This document shows, one piece after another, positions 26,691 through 35,804 of a stretch of 64,000 bases of DNA. Every line of letters starts with the position of its first letter. Position 1 is the stretch's first letter. A model generated the notes under the pieces. It saw nothing but the letters and a program-made list of their open reading frames with translations, made no database searches and was not told where the DNA came from. The position numbers were made by a program, and so were the translations under genes. The DNA is from Flavobacterium hercynium (lineage in GTDB: Bacteria > Bacteroidota > Bacteroidia > Flavobacteriales > Flavobacteriaceae). The stretch covers positions 1 through 64,000 of the forward strand of contig NZ_MUGW01000046.1 of the NCBI RefSeq assembly GCF_002217285.1, given 5' to 3'.

Positions 26691-27539
26691 ATGTTAAAAG
26701 AGTATTTAGATAAATATGTTTTGGTTTGGAAATCAATTTTTAATTTGAACGAATCAATGTCAAGAAAGGATTTTTGGCAATTTGTTCTTTTCAATTACTT
26801 GTGCTATTTCGTTGTTAGTTATCTTTTTAGTTTTTGGACCTACTATTTTTTTAATCTTCTGTTTTTGGTATTTATTATATCATTAATATTAACAGGCATT
26901 AAACGTTTAAACGATATACACTTGCCCTGGCCGTATTTGTTTTTTCCTTTTTACAATTTGTATTTATTAGTACAAAAAGGAGATGACAATTTAGGAGGTG
27001 GAAAGCCAGTAAAAGAAAAAGCACATTTAAGTTTTAAATCACTCGGAATTGCATTTGTGTTTTCTGTCGTTATATTTAATGCTGTTTTTAGTGGTAGTCC
27101 GGCTGGATTTTTTAGCATTATAGATGTTTTTGTGTTTGTAGGCTTTGCTGTAGTATTATTTATGATATGTTTTGTTATAATACGTTTGATAGCGTACTCT
27201 ATTGTATACGAAAAAATATATCCGAATCTGGTATTCCAAATATTATTGCCCTTTTTCTTTATTGTAAGTGCTGCGTTTATTATATATGTAATTTATTACT
27301 TAAATTTCTCAGAAGGAATATATGATTTTGAAGAAATCATAAAACATTTTGCGACAGGAATTGTGTCTTACATAGCCATTTTTACCATCATTACTGGTGT
27401 AATTTTTTCAAGTGAAATTCAAAAAAAGGAGATAACAAAAAATGAATTAATGAATAAAAATATACAGCTTTTAGTAGCGATGACTATTTTGATTGCTATT
27501 GTTGCTTATCTCTTTTACAGGCAATATAAAATGCAATAG
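26691..27539 (+). CDS. DUF805-like polytopic membrane protein after vgrG
   Basis: About 282 residues from the ATG at 26691, one base after the vgrG stop (a TTG at 26682 would overlap vgrG). The N-terminal 100 residues match DUF805 (MSRKDFWQFVLFNYL, then ILTGIKRLNDIHLPWPYLF), followed by five more hydrophobic helices. DUF805 proteins are inner-membrane proteins of unclear role. Tight linkage to vgrG is unusual; it could be an immunity protein against a pore-forming or lipid-active cargo, or simply a co-acquired gene. Confidence 0.65.
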   Translation: MLKEYLDKYVLVWKSIFNLNESMSRKDFWQFVLFNYLCYFVVSYLFSFWTYYFFNLLFLVFIISLILTGIKRLNDIHLPWPYLFFPFYNLYLLVQKGDDNLGGGKPVKEKAHLSFKSLGIAFVFSVVIFNAVFSGSPAGFFSIIDVFVFVGFAVVLFMICFVIIRLIAYSIVYEKIYPNLVFQILLPFFFIVSAAFIIYVIYYLNFSEGIYDFEEIIKHFATGIVSYIAIFTIITGVIFSSEIQKKEITKNELMNKNIQLLVAMTILIAIVAYLFYRQYKMQ

Positions 27540-27607
27540 TCGCAATTGATAAGGAAAAAAACAGATTCAAAAGAATATAAGCCTCGAATAATTATTAAAA
27601 GAAAACT

Positions 27608-28702
27608 ATGAATATTATAAGAACAAATATATATACACTAGCACTACTATTTACCTTAACAATATCTTGCCAAAACAAAAAAGAAAATAAAGAAATGAAT
27701 ATAGAAAAGTTTTATTATCAGCCTACTATTACTTGTCCATTAGGATATCCTGTTGAGGTATATAGAGGAGGACTTGAATCTCAAGATGGTAGTTTTGAAC
27801 CATTAAATCTAGGAACACATACCGGAAAAGGGGGATGGGGACATACTGGAGGTAGTATGAGTAGTGGTATTAAATCTATACCTAATAGACTTAATCTTAT
27901 TTGGGTTTCATATGCAGAAGATACTTTTTATAGTATTGATTGTGATATTGATTATAATAAAATGGTTGAAAAGTTTAAAGAAGGATATCAAGACAGTGCT
28001 TTCTTTTTTAATAAAAACGGAAAGTATAAGAAAGAAACTTATAGTTATATAGTTGTTGGTTTTGCTCCGGGTGGTATTGTGGTAGTATGGTTGGCAGGTT
28101 CTGGCAGACAGGTAGAAATTGGAAGATATGAAGGTGAGAAAATTGTAGTTTCTAACGAAGAAATAGCCAAATTAGACAATCATGATCGGCTTATTTTTCA
28201 GCAAGATTATAGAGAGAAAACAATGCTTAACGAAAAAATTGTGCCTATAGAAGTTCAACAGGCGAATAAAAATAAAGCGATTCCATATGGGGTATGGGAC
28301 GTTTATAGAAAACGTTATACTTGGAGACCTTCCTTTGATATACAAAAAGAAGGGACAATGATTGATACACGTTTAGACATGTTTAATGGTGAGTTTGAAG
28401 AACAATTTGATCAAGTTTTGGTAAAAAACGAATTTACTGAAAGAGCTATTCCTAAAAGGGTAAACATTGGATGGAGAGATAATACTGGACAAAATTATTC
28501 AGGCACAATGTATTTTGATGAAAAAGAGATATTTGATGCTTTTAATACTATATACAAAGATGATAAAAATAAGAAAGCACAACTTGAGTTTAGAGTAAAC
28601 ATTCTTAATACTTTTATTACTGTACTGTTAAAAAGTGATGATCAGGAGATAAGTTTGCCAAAGACAAAAATTGACGTTTTTAAATCTAGAAAAAGATATT
28701 AA
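27608..28702 (+). CDS. DUF2931-like lipoprotein, candidate immunity to the Tle1-type phospholipase
   Basis: 364 residues with a lipoprotein signal (TISCQNK, Cys about 21). Residues 30-200 match the DUF2931 style: TCPLGYPVEVYRGGL, GGWGHTGGSMSSG, LNLIWVSYAEDTFYSIDC, then GGIVVVWLAG. A second half carries a related, less conserved unit. It is 2 bases upstream of the DUF2235 phospholipase gene. An envelope lipoprotein next to a Tle1-type effector fits an immunity protein that protects against periplasmic lipase activity; the pairing is inferred from position. Confidence 0.68.
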   Translation: MNIIRTNIYTLALLFTLTISCQNKKENKEMNIEKFYYQPTITCPLGYPVEVYRGGLESQDGSFEPLNLGTHTGKGGWGHTGGSMSSGIKSIPNRLNLIWVSYAEDTFYSIDCDIDYNKMVEKFKEGYQDSAFFFNKNGKYKKETYSYIVVGFAPGGIVVVWLAGSGRQVEIGRYEGEKIVVSNEEIAKLDNHDRLIFQQDYREKTMLNEKIVPIEVQQANKNKAIPYGVWDVYRKRYTWRPSFDIQKEGTMIDTRLDMFNGEFEEQFDQVLVKNEFTERAIPKRVNIGWRDNTGQNYSGTMYFDEKEIFDAFNTIYKDDKNKKAQLEFRVNILNTFITVLLKSDDQEISLPKTKIDVFKSRKRY

Positions 28703-28704
28703 TT

Positions 28705-30606
28705 ATGGGAAAATCAATTGTTTATAATACTGGTTTGAGTGAAGATGATTTGCTAAGTGATGAATTGCAACTTTCGTTTGGTGTTTTCATTGATGGTACA
28801 CTTAACAATAAAAAGAATACAGAGCTTAGACGAAAATATCGAAACGGTGGTGTTGAAAATTTAACGGACAAAGAAATAAAGCAATCAGTTAAAGATGATG
28901 AAGAAGCTTATGATGCTCTGGAAAACACAGAGATTACGGATGAAACACCGGAGTACGATAGGTATCTAATAGCATCACACAGAAGTAGAATTGATAAGTT
29001 AGGTACAGATAATAGCTTTAGTAATGACTATACTAATGTAGCGAGAATGTGGAAATGTTGTGAAGAAGTTATCTATCGAATTTATATCGAAGGAATGGGA
29101 ACTGAGGATAATTCGAAAGATAGTCAGGATGGTTTTGCATTTGGTTCAGGTTTAACGGGTATTCGTGCAAAAGTTCGCAAGGGATGTAAGGACTTGGCAG
29201 CAAAAATCGTTGCTGAAAAAAAGAAAGATAGTAAGAAAGTAGTAACACAAATTGTAGTAGATGTTTTTGGTTTTAGTCGTGGTGCTGCATCTGCACGTAA
29301 TTTTGCACATGAAGTAAATGTAAAAAAAGCCTATGCACCAAGATCTATACAAATACCAGATGGATTTTATCCTGTAGATCCTTATTCTACAAGAGATGAA
29401 ATGCCACAGCCAAAGTATAGACCTGCACTTGCTGATGCTGATGGTTTGGAAATAGAAGAAGATGGGCTTATAAAGGGTATGTTGCCTAGAATGGGATATT
29501 TGGGTTATTGTTTGCAATTAGGAGGTGTTTTATCTGAAGAAGAGATAGAGAATTTAAAGATAGTGGTTCGTTTTTTAGGCGTTTATGATACGGTTTCTTC
29601 CTATTTTGAAAATGGTGATCAGTTAGGTCAGTATGATTATAAAGGTGATGTTGTAGACGATAGTCAGCTTCCGAAATTGGCTAAACAAAAAATGTCTAAT
29701 CAATTTTTAAATAATGTTAAACCTTTGCATCTCAATGATTTTGGATATGTTGAGAAAGTAGTTCATTTTACAGCAAAAGACGAGCATCGTGAAAATTTTG
29801 ATTTAACACGAATCGCCGGAGCAAACTTGATAACAAGGATAATTGAAAAAAACTTTCCAGGTGTGCATTGTGACATTGGTGGAGCGTACGAAAATGAAAT
29901 GGAAAGAATTGAGAAACTGGAAACTTCACGATTTTTTCATAAAAGTTTGTATGAACTTAGAGAAAGACTTATTAAAGAATATTGGTTTACCGAAGAGCAA
30001 ATATTCATAGTAGGTACGTTTTGGAACTTTGTAACAAGAGGTCTAACCCGCAGAATTATAAATACAGAAAGATTTGTACGAAAAGAGTATAGCTATATTC
30101 CTTTACATTTTATGGAAGAATTTTGTCGAGAAACAAATATGAATGAATATTTGATTAGAAAGACAGAAGAAGATTACCCCATAGATGATAATGAACTTTT
30201 AGTAGGAGCCAGAAGTTATCTTAGAAATTATGTTTTTGGCGACAGTAAAGAATGGGAGTTCAAAGATGATGAACAGTTGGCTATGGAAAAAATGGAGAAG
30301 GAATATAAAAAAATGCAGCTTGACCAACCTTTGTATGATTTAAATGAACAAGGAGATTATTATAGTCCAAAGCCATTATCAGATTATTTGCCTAAAGTAG
30401 ATGAAAGTGCAAATAATGTTGATGTTGATATCAGTGATGAATTAGAGCCCAAAACAGTTACGCTTGAGGAAGTGGTAGTAAGAGGTATTGATCCTCAAAA
30501 GACTTTGCGAGAGTTAAGGAGAGGATATTTACACTGGTCTTCGCACAGAAGATGGTTTGGTATGGAACCGGCTCCAACGGATGACAGGGTGCGTGTTGAA
30601 CATTAA
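28705..30606 (+). CDS. DUF2235 phospholipase, Tle1-type T6SS effector
   Basis: 633 residues without signal peptide. The DUF2235 alpha/beta-hydrolase fold is visible: FGVFIDGTLNNKKNT at the start, the nucleophile elbow VFGFSRGAASARNF (Ser191), LGVYDTVSSYF, HFTAKDEHRENFDLTRI and FPGVHCDIGGAY, which hold the expected Asp and His of a catalytic triad. Tle1 enzymes cleave membrane phospholipids in the target periplasm. A C-terminal extension (about 530-633) carries TVTLEEVVVRGIDPQKTLREL, a segment reminiscent of TonB-receptor linkers, of unknown meaning. It lies between its putative immunity gene and genes leading to the PAAR-like tip. Confidence 0.82.
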   Translation: MGKSIVYNTGLSEDDLLSDELQLSFGVFIDGTLNNKKNTELRRKYRNGGVENLTDKEIKQSVKDDEEAYDALENTEITDETPEYDRYLIASHRSRIDKLGTDNSFSNDYTNVARMWKCCEEVIYRIYIEGMGTEDNSKDSQDGFAFGSGLTGIRAKVRKGCKDLAAKIVAEKKKDSKKVVTQIVVDVFGFSRGAASARNFAHEVNVKKAYAPRSIQIPDGFYPVDPYSTRDEMPQPKYRPALADADGLEIEEDGLIKGMLPRMGYLGYCLQLGGVLSEEEIENLKIVVRFLGVYDTVSSYFENGDQLGQYDYKGDVVDDSQLPKLAKQKMSNQFLNNVKPLHLNDFGYVEKVVHFTAKDEHRENFDLTRIAGANLITRIIEKNFPGVHCDIGGAYENEMERIEKLETSRFFHKSLYELRERLIKEYWFTEEQIFIVGTFWNFVTRGLTRRIINTERFVRKEYSYIPLHFMEEFCRETNMNEYLIRKTEEDYPIDDNELLVGARSYLRNYVFGDSKEWEFKDDEQLAMEKMEKEYKKMQLDQPLYDLNEQGDYYSPKPLSDYLPKVDESANNVDVDISDELEPKTVTLEEVVVRGIDPQKTLRELRRGYLHWSSHRRWFGMEPAPTDDRVRVEH

Positions 30607-30618
30607 TTTCTTTAGAAT

Positions 30619-31404
30619 ATGGTACCAAAGAGTTTTTTTTTACCAGAATTTAACTTAGATCCAGTTTTAAATAAAAAGGAGATTTATAGATTCGAAACAA
30701 TAACTACAGATTTCACTAATAGAAAACAGATTAAGGAAAAATCAATTATTCGCGAGGTGCGTTTAACGTATTATGGAAAAAGAAAAGAGTTATTTGTTTT
30801 TGTTCTATTTACAAGAAAAGTAACTATTCTGTTAAATCAAAAAGTGGAGAATAATAGATTATTAAAGGAAGATATTTTTGCTTTTGGTAATTTAGAAATA
30901 GGTGTAAATGAAGCAGGTGAAATTGTAAAAGTCTTCAATATAAAAGAGCTTCAAGAACGCTGGATCAGAAAGAAACTTGAATTAAGAGAAGGTAATGCAG
31001 GATATGTATTTGATGCTTTTCTTAATGATATTTCTAATGTTTTAAATAGTGAAGAAAGGACACTTTTTTTTCTAAACTCTAAAAATATGTTTGGACTGTA
31101 TTTTCATGGATTGTTTGGAGAAAATGATGTAAATAGTGCACCTAATAAACGTATAGTTACTATTATGGAATTTGACGATGTGCAAATTACAGAAGAGATC
31201 TGGACAGATAATAGAATCCCCGGATTTATTATTCAAGGACAAAGGAGTGATGATGAATACAAGACCATTATTTCTAATGTTGATAATATAAAGAAATACA
31301 CAGGTGAATTAATATATAATAGAGAGAATCAATTACAAGAAGGTTTTTTGGAAATAGAAAACAATAATATTAATATAAAACATAATGTAGTATGGGCTGG
31401 TTAG
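30619..31404 (+). CDS. Unknown cytoplasmic protein coupled to the PAAR-like gene
   Basis: 261 residues, no signal peptide or membrane helix, strand-rich with many aromatic residues (SFFLPEFNLDPVLNKKEIYRF at the N-terminus). Its 3' end overlaps the DUF4280 gene by 13 bases, and its start follows the Tle1-type gene by 12 bases. No family is recognised. Position between an effector and a spike tip suggests an adaptor or chaperone loading the phospholipase onto the tip, but a separate cargo cannot be excluded. Confidence 0.5.
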   Translation: MVPKSFFLPEFNLDPVLNKKEIYRFETITTDFTNRKQIKEKSIIREVRLTYYGKRKELFVFVLFTRKVTILLNQKVENNRLLKEDIFAFGNLEIGVNEAGEIVKVFNIKELQERWIRKKLELREGNAGYVFDAFLNDISNVLNSEERTLFFLNSKNMFGLYFHGLFGENDVNSAPNKRIVTIMEFDDVQITEEIWTDNRIPGFIIQGQRSDDEYKTIISNVDNIKKYTGELIYNRENQLQEGFLEIENNNINIKHNVVWAG

Positions 31405-32273
31405 ACAATATTTTTGGTGGGCTAAGTATGCCTGATTACGATAAGATGTTGCAAGAACGTTTGCAAAAAGAAAAAAAGGAAAAAGATGAAATCTTTGACA
31501 TGAGCCAAAATGTAACTCAGATTAATGAACGTCTGAGCGAAGATAGTATATCATATAAAATTTCCGAAGACAGTAAGGAAAATAAAAAAGAAGAAGAAGA
31601 AAGAGAAGAAGAAGAAAAAGCGGCTGACGAACTCAAGCTTGTTATCGACGGTGCGAAACTGCAGTGCAGTATGTGTACCAATCCGACGGGAGATCTTAAA
31701 GTGAATTTTAAAACTCCTACAATACAGGGTAAAAAAACTGCTACTGTAAAGGAGAAAAGCATGACAAGCATAATGTTTAAAGGCAATTGTACTAAAAGCC
31801 CTCAAAGTGCTAGTCCTTGTGCTGCAGTAATGCAATTAGGAGAATGGAAAGATGTAGGTACTGTAAAAGTTCAGGATCAATTTCCATTACTTCTAAAAAG
31901 TACTATCAAATGTAACTTTGGAGGATCGGATATTAAAATTACAGATTGCGGACAGATTAATGAGCCTACAAAGATCGAGGCACTACCTAAAAAAGTAGGC
32001 AAAGTAATCAGTATGCACTGGACGTACGACGATACTAAATTAGGAAGTAAGTCAAGATTTTATGTAGATATGAATTTGGTTGTAAAAACTAAAGATTACC
32101 AAGAAGGAGAAAGTATTGTGGTATGCATAAAAACTGAAGATGGACAACCATTAACTGATGATTTGGCTGAATTAAGCCTTACAGGAACAGTTGGTAAGGA
32201 TGATACTGTAATTTTTGAAAAAGTATTTAAAGATTATACATTAAATCTACAGCCAAAAGATGATTCTGAATAA
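31392..32273 (+). CDS. PAAR-like (DUF4280) spike tip protein with extra C-terminal domain
   Basis: 293 residues. The N-terminal 75 residues are highly charged with a Lys/Glu-rich stretch. Residues about 80-200 match DUF4280: LVIDGAKLQCSMCTNPTGDLKV, IQGKKTATVKEKSM, FKGNCTKSPQSASPCAAV and a final IKCNFGGSDIKITDCGQ, with several conserved cysteines. DUF4280 is a PAAR-like fold that sharpens VgrG. A C-terminal domain (about 205-293; ISMHWTYDDTKLGSKSRFYVD) looks Ig-like and could dock cargo. It overlaps the unknown gene upstream and precedes the amidase gene. Confidence 0.75.
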   Translation: MGWLDNIFGGLSMPDYDKMLQERLQKEKKEKDEIFDMSQNVTQINERLSEDSISYKISEDSKENKKEEEEREEEEKAADELKLVIDGAKLQCSMCTNPTGDLKVNFKTPTIQGKKTATVKEKSMTSIMFKGNCTKSPQSASPCAAVMQLGEWKDVGTVKVQDQFPLLLKSTIKCNFGGSDIKITDCGQINEPTKIEALPKKVGKVISMHWTYDDTKLGSKSRFYVDMNLVVKTKDYQEGESIVVCIKTEDGQPLTDDLAELSLTGTVGKDDTVIFEKVFKDYTLNLQPKDDSE

Positions 32274-32321
32274 TTAGTTGATAAAAAACAATGAATAAAA
32301 AGAAACTATAAAATTTTAATT

Positions 32322-32918
32322 ATGGATTTTGAAAAAATAATCCCTGTTGAGTTAATGCAGGTAGTTCTTGTACCAGAGTCAAATGGTGTTCAATTTAAAA
32401 CTGTCACTACAGGTAGACCTTCATGGAAAGATGTTTATGAAGGTTATCCTAAGAATGCAACAAATACAGATGATTTACCCGCTACTACAATTTTCACTGA
32501 CTTGTTAGGGAGTAATTACGATAAAGCTATATTTGGAAATGCTTGTGCTACTAGGGTTTCTTTGGGTCTTTTAAATGGCAAGATGGTAGTTAAAACAGCA
32601 TTTAAAATAACTAATAAAAAACATGCTTTTTATAATAAGGGATTTCAAACTAGTGCAAGTGGTTTGCAAACTTGGCTTTCAAAAAAAGATGTATGGGGTG
32701 AAGCAGATGTTATTGTTAAAGGCCCTTCCGATATTAGTACTGTCGCAAGTAAAATTAATGATAAGACAATTAAAAATGGAGTTTATATAATACTGGGTGG
32801 ATTTGGAGGTGGAATTTCGGGGCATGCAACGCTTTGGATTGGAGCTAATAAAAACGTTATTGGAGGACATAATTATGTCGATTATGGTGGTACTGTTTAT
32901 TTTTGGGAATTAAAATAA
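32322..32918 (+). CDS. Tae4-like peptidoglycan amidase, T6SS effector
   Basis: 198 residues, no signal peptide. The Tae4/T6SS-amidase signature is present: NACATRVSLGLL with nucleophile Cys75 and SGHATLWIG with catalytic His168, the same Cys-His arrangement as NlpC/P60-like Tae4 enzymes that cut the stem-peptide crosslink between D-Glu and mDAP. It is followed 7 bases later by the first of several small exported proteins, one of them Tai4-like, as expected for an amidase with its immunity. The normal Tae4 size is about 160-180 residues. Confidence 0.82.
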   Translation: MDFEKIIPVELMQVVLVPESNGVQFKTVTTGRPSWKDVYEGYPKNATNTDDLPATTIFTDLLGSNYDKAIFGNACATRVSLGLLNGKMVVKTAFKITNKKHAFYNKGFQTSASGLQTWLSKKDVWGEADVIVKGPSDISTVASKINDKTIKNGVYIILGGFGGGISGHATLWIGANKNVIGGHNYVDYGGTVYFWELK

Positions 32919-32925
32919 TATTAAT

Positions 32926-33378
32926 ATGAAGAATTTTTTCAGAATAGTGATAATACTTTTTTCAAGTTATTTGTATTCTCAAGATGATAAAACATTTGAT
33001 TTGGTGATTGCAAAGCTTAAAGATGATAAGAAAGCCTATGAACAGTTTGTCAATTTAGGTAAGATATATTGTGAGGATGTGTCAAAAAAGACAGATTTGT
33101 TTACAGATCAATATCTAAAATTATTTAATTCTCTTTATGCTTTTCCAAGATTAATAGAGAAAGATATTCTTGAAAAGGAATATAAAAATTCTCAAAAAAA
33201 TATTAAAAAGAATAAATGTTCTTGTTTTTATTTGTCAAAAAATAAAGAATTAAAAGCATTGTATATTAAGATTATTCAAGATAAAACCTCTTATCATGGT
33301 AATCAAGAGTATTATTTAGAAGAGGATATGCAAGATTATTTAAAGATTGGCATGATAGACGCAAATAGGTTTAAATAA
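32926..33378 (+). CDS. Small exported protein, candidate immunity, paralogue A
   Basis: 150 residues with a signal peptide (about 1-18, LYSQ). It shares a pattern with the protein at 33816-34304: KLKDDKKAYEQFVN versus KLKNDQKSFEQFVF, and FNSLYAFPRLIEK versus FNRLEPFPRFFQK, followed by similar C-terminal DYMKDYLK-type helices. The two are therefore related periplasmic proteins flanking the Tai4-like gene. Its place 7 bases after the amidase suggests immunity, but this family is not one I can name. Confidence 0.6.
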   Translation: MKNFFRIVIILFSSYLYSQDDKTFDLVIAKLKDDKKAYEQFVNLGKIYCEDVSKKTDLFTDQYLKLFNSLYAFPRLIEKDILEKEYKNSQKNIKKNKCSCFYLSKNKELKALYIKIIQDKTSYHGNQEYYLEEDMQDYLKIGMIDANRFK

Positions 33379-33400
33379 AATAGTTTTAAGAAAATATGTA

Positions 33401-33781
33401 ATGAAAGCTTTTAATTTATCATTGATGTTTATTTTATTATTGATTAATAGTTGTACTTATTCTCAAGGTACAAAATCTAAAAAACTGGATTACATGAAGA
33501 AATTTGCTTTAGAAAATTGTATCTACAATAATTATAATAAAATTGATTCAACATTTTTTAGTAAGTATCGTGATGTATCTGCTGTAGCTTTAAGTAGTTA
33601 TGGAGAATTAACAGAATTGGAGCAAAATAAAATTCGAGAATTTACAAAAAGCAAAACATCATCTTTTTATTCAAATGGAAATACTTTTCATTTTGAAAAT
33701 GGAAAAACAAACATTGTTATATGCGAGTGCTTACTTTTTTATGATTCAAAAGAATTGCTTGCTTTTTTAAAGAAGATATGA
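33401..33781 (+). CDS. Tai4-like amidase immunity lipoprotein
   Basis: 126 residues with a lipoprotein-like signal (LLINSCTYS, Cys about 18). The mature part resembles Tai4: LDYMKKFALENCIYNNYN, AVALSSYGEL and the C-terminal IVICECLLFYDSKELLAFLKK, which corresponds to the KCLDLYxSxELxxL pattern of Tai4. Tai4 binds the active site of Tae4 in the periplasm. It lies two genes downstream of the amidase, between the two paralogous small proteins. Confidence 0.65.
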   Translation: MKAFNLSLMFILLLINSCTYSQGTKSKKLDYMKKFALENCIYNNYNKIDSTFFSKYRDVSAVALSSYGELTELEQNKIREFTKSKTSSFYSNGNTFHFENGKTNIVICECLLFYDSKELLAFLKKI

Positions 33782-33815
33782 AAAATATAATGGTTAAATT
33801 AAAAAATACAGAAGC

Positions 33816-34304
33816 GTGATTTGGAAGAGATTATTGTTGTTACTTGTTTTGTTTAGCGTAAAAATATCATCACAAACTTTAGATTTAGCAAACAGTACTT
33901 TTGTGAAATTGAAAAATGATCAAAAATCCTTTGAGCAATTTGTGTTTTATGGGTATTGCAATTGTACAGATCAATTTTTTTATACCGAAACCTATCTGGA
34001 TAATTACATTAGATCATTTAATCGTTTAGAACCTTTTCCAAGATTTTTCCAAAAAAGCGATATAAAAGTATTGTTGGATAATTATCAAAATTCAAAAAAG
34101 AAAGATTTTAAGGCTGTTCAGGAAAAATATTATAACGGTTATGTAATCATAACTAAATGTCTAAAGATTTATGATCTTGAAAATAAGGATTTAAGAAAAA
34201 TCTATAATGATATCATTTCAGATAAAGGAATGCAAAATGAATGGAGTAGTGATTACATGAAAGATTATTTGAAAAGTTACTTTGTAAAAGTGGAGACAGA
34301 ATAA
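33816..34304 (+). CDS. Small exported protein, candidate immunity, paralogue B (GTG start)
   Basis: 162 residues. The only in-frame start giving the signal peptide (IWKRLLLLLVLFSVKISSQ) is a GTG at 33816; the ATG at 33790 leads to a stop. The mature protein is a paralogue of 32926-33378 (see the shared KLKxDxKxxEQF and FNxLxxFPR patterns). Duplicated immunity genes beside one effector can protect against related effectors from other strains. Confidence 0.58.
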   Translation: MIWKRLLLLLVLFSVKISSQTLDLANSTFVKLKNDQKSFEQFVFYGYCNCTDQFFYTETYLDNYIRSFNRLEPFPRFFQKSDIKVLLDNYQNSKKKDFKAVQEKYYNGYVIITKCLKIYDLENKDLRKIYNDIISDKGMQNEWSSDYMKDYLKSYFVKVETE

Positions 34305-34317
34305 AAGACTTACACTT

Positions 34318-34866
34318 ATGTCAAATTTATTTGTAAATAATCGCATTCAGAAAAAATTAAAGATCGTTGTAATAGCGCCTCTTCTAATAGTGATTTTAAT
34401 CCTTTTAAGTTGTAATAAAACAGAAGAAACGAACACTAATTTTGAGATTTTTGGCGAAGATGCTTTATTAAAAAACATCAAATTAAACATTATTAAAAAT
34501 AGTGAAGATGGTGTAGAGAAAAAACAAACATTTGTCTTCAACGGAAAGCAATTTAGTGTAAAAGAAGAAAATGAAACAGCCTATTTTTACAGAATTTATC
34601 TCTCCTACAAAGATTCTTTGGTTAGCGTATTAGAATACGAAAATATACTTCGAGGCGATAAAAATCAAATCAATCAGATTTATTTGTTTAAAGAAAAAGA
34701 CGGTGTTTCATTTAAGTTTATTGGCTCTAAAGAATTCTTACCAGATATAGACAATCGATCAGCTGAGCGCTTTATAACTTTAGAAGAATATTTTCAGAAA
34801 AAAAATATAAATACAATAGAAGAAAAAAGTAAAGCCAGAGAACTTTTTTTTGACTTTTATGAATAG
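34318..34866 (+). CDS. Unknown lipoprotein in the immunity row
   Basis: 182 residues. A somewhat long N-terminus (about 17 residues) precedes a hydrophobic segment ending in the lipobox ILLSCNK. The mature part is charged, with NIKLNIIKNSEDGVEKKQTF and YLSYKDSLVSVLEYENI. It follows the paralogue B gene by 13 bases. It probably belongs to the same unit of exported small proteins, but I recognise no family. Confidence 0.55.
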   Translation: MSNLFVNNRIQKKLKIVVIAPLLIVILILLSCNKTEETNTNFEIFGEDALLKNIKLNIIKNSEDGVEKKQTFVFNGKQFSVKEENETAYFYRIYLSYKDSLVSVLEYENILRGDKNQINQIYLFKEKDGVSFKFIGSKEFLPDIDNRSAERFITLEEYFQKKNINTIEEKSKARELFFDFYE

Positions 34867-34906
34867 ATATCTCAAATCTATTTTTAGTTTACAAGATAAA
34901 TAAAGA

Positions 34907-35497
34907 ATGATGAAACATCAAACATTACGCATTAATTACAGTAAACGAATATCCTTTCATGCTTTTGTTTTGTTGCTATTATTAAACCAAAACGGATTCA
35001 GTCAGCAATTTAAAAATAGTAAAGTTTTATCTTTCGAAAAAGCAGATAGTGTTGTTGTTTCAAAAATATATTATCGCGCCAAAGAGTCCAGTGCCCCTTT
35101 GGCTAAAAATTTTGTACCCTCAAAAAAAGATTCTATTACAGGAGAACTGACACTTCCATATTATAAAACAGAAAAAGACACTATTTACGAATTATCCAGG
35201 CGCAAGTTGAGCACTAAAGAGTTGATTACTTTAAATAATCATTTGCAAAACAAAAAGTCATTTAGCCAAAAAGGTGTTGCCTTACAGCATCATTACGATT
35301 ATGAAATCAACTACTACCAAAAAGGAGTTGTATTTCAGTACGTTCGGATTTCATCACTAACGAATAAAATAAGTATTTCGCGAAACGGATGCAAAAGTGT
35401 TTTAGATGAGAATAAACAAGAAATAGATCCGTGTTTGTTTTACGGAAGTGTAACTACTCCTTTAAAAAACTACATTTTGAAATTAGAAACAAAGTAG
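34907..35497 (+). CDS. Unknown exported protein at the end of the T6SS cargo block
   Basis: 196 residues. A basic start and hydrophobic helix (FHAFVLLLLLNQNGFSQ) form a signal peptide. The rest is basic and polar, with two cysteines (RNGCKSVLDENK, IDPCLFYG). No family is recognised. It is the last gene before the 307-base gap upstream of tssF. Confidence 0.5.
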   Translation: MMKHQTLRINYSKRISFHAFVLLLLLNQNGFSQQFKNSKVLSFEKADSVVVSKIYYRAKESSAPLAKNFVPSKKDSITGELTLPYYKTEKDTIYELSRRKLSTKELITLNNHLQNKKSFSQKGVALQHHYDYEINYYQKGVVFQYVRISSLTNKISISRNGCKSVLDENKQEIDPCLFYGSVTTPLKNYILKLETK

Positions 35498-35804
35498 TGT
35501 AGTGCATCAAAAAAAATCCTCTTTTAGCGCTGTAAGATTAAGTTATAGCCGTAAGAATAGGCTATTTCTATTCAAAATAAAATCTTATTAATTTTTGTAA
35601 CAATTAAATGAAATAATAGTAAGTATTTTTTTATTTTTGAAAGTAAAAAACATATATTTATTGCGCGGTATTAAGAAGATTATTCACGCCAGATATAGAC
35701 AACCAGAAAGTAAATCTGTTCCTGTTTTATAGCAGTATAAAACATTTTTTAAAGTTTAAAATAGGATAACAGAATATAAAATCTATTAGATAAAGAAATA
35801 AATA
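35498..35804 (+). promoter_or_regulatory. Gap upstream of tssF with hairpin and possible -7 element
   Basis: TAAGATT (35532-35538) pairs with AATCTTA (35581-35587) around an inner ATAGCC/GGCTAT stem, a possible terminator of the immunity row. TATTTTTG at 35632-35639 matches TAnnTTTG, without a clear -33 element. tssF may thus have its own promoter. No gene is seen. Confidence 0.35.
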
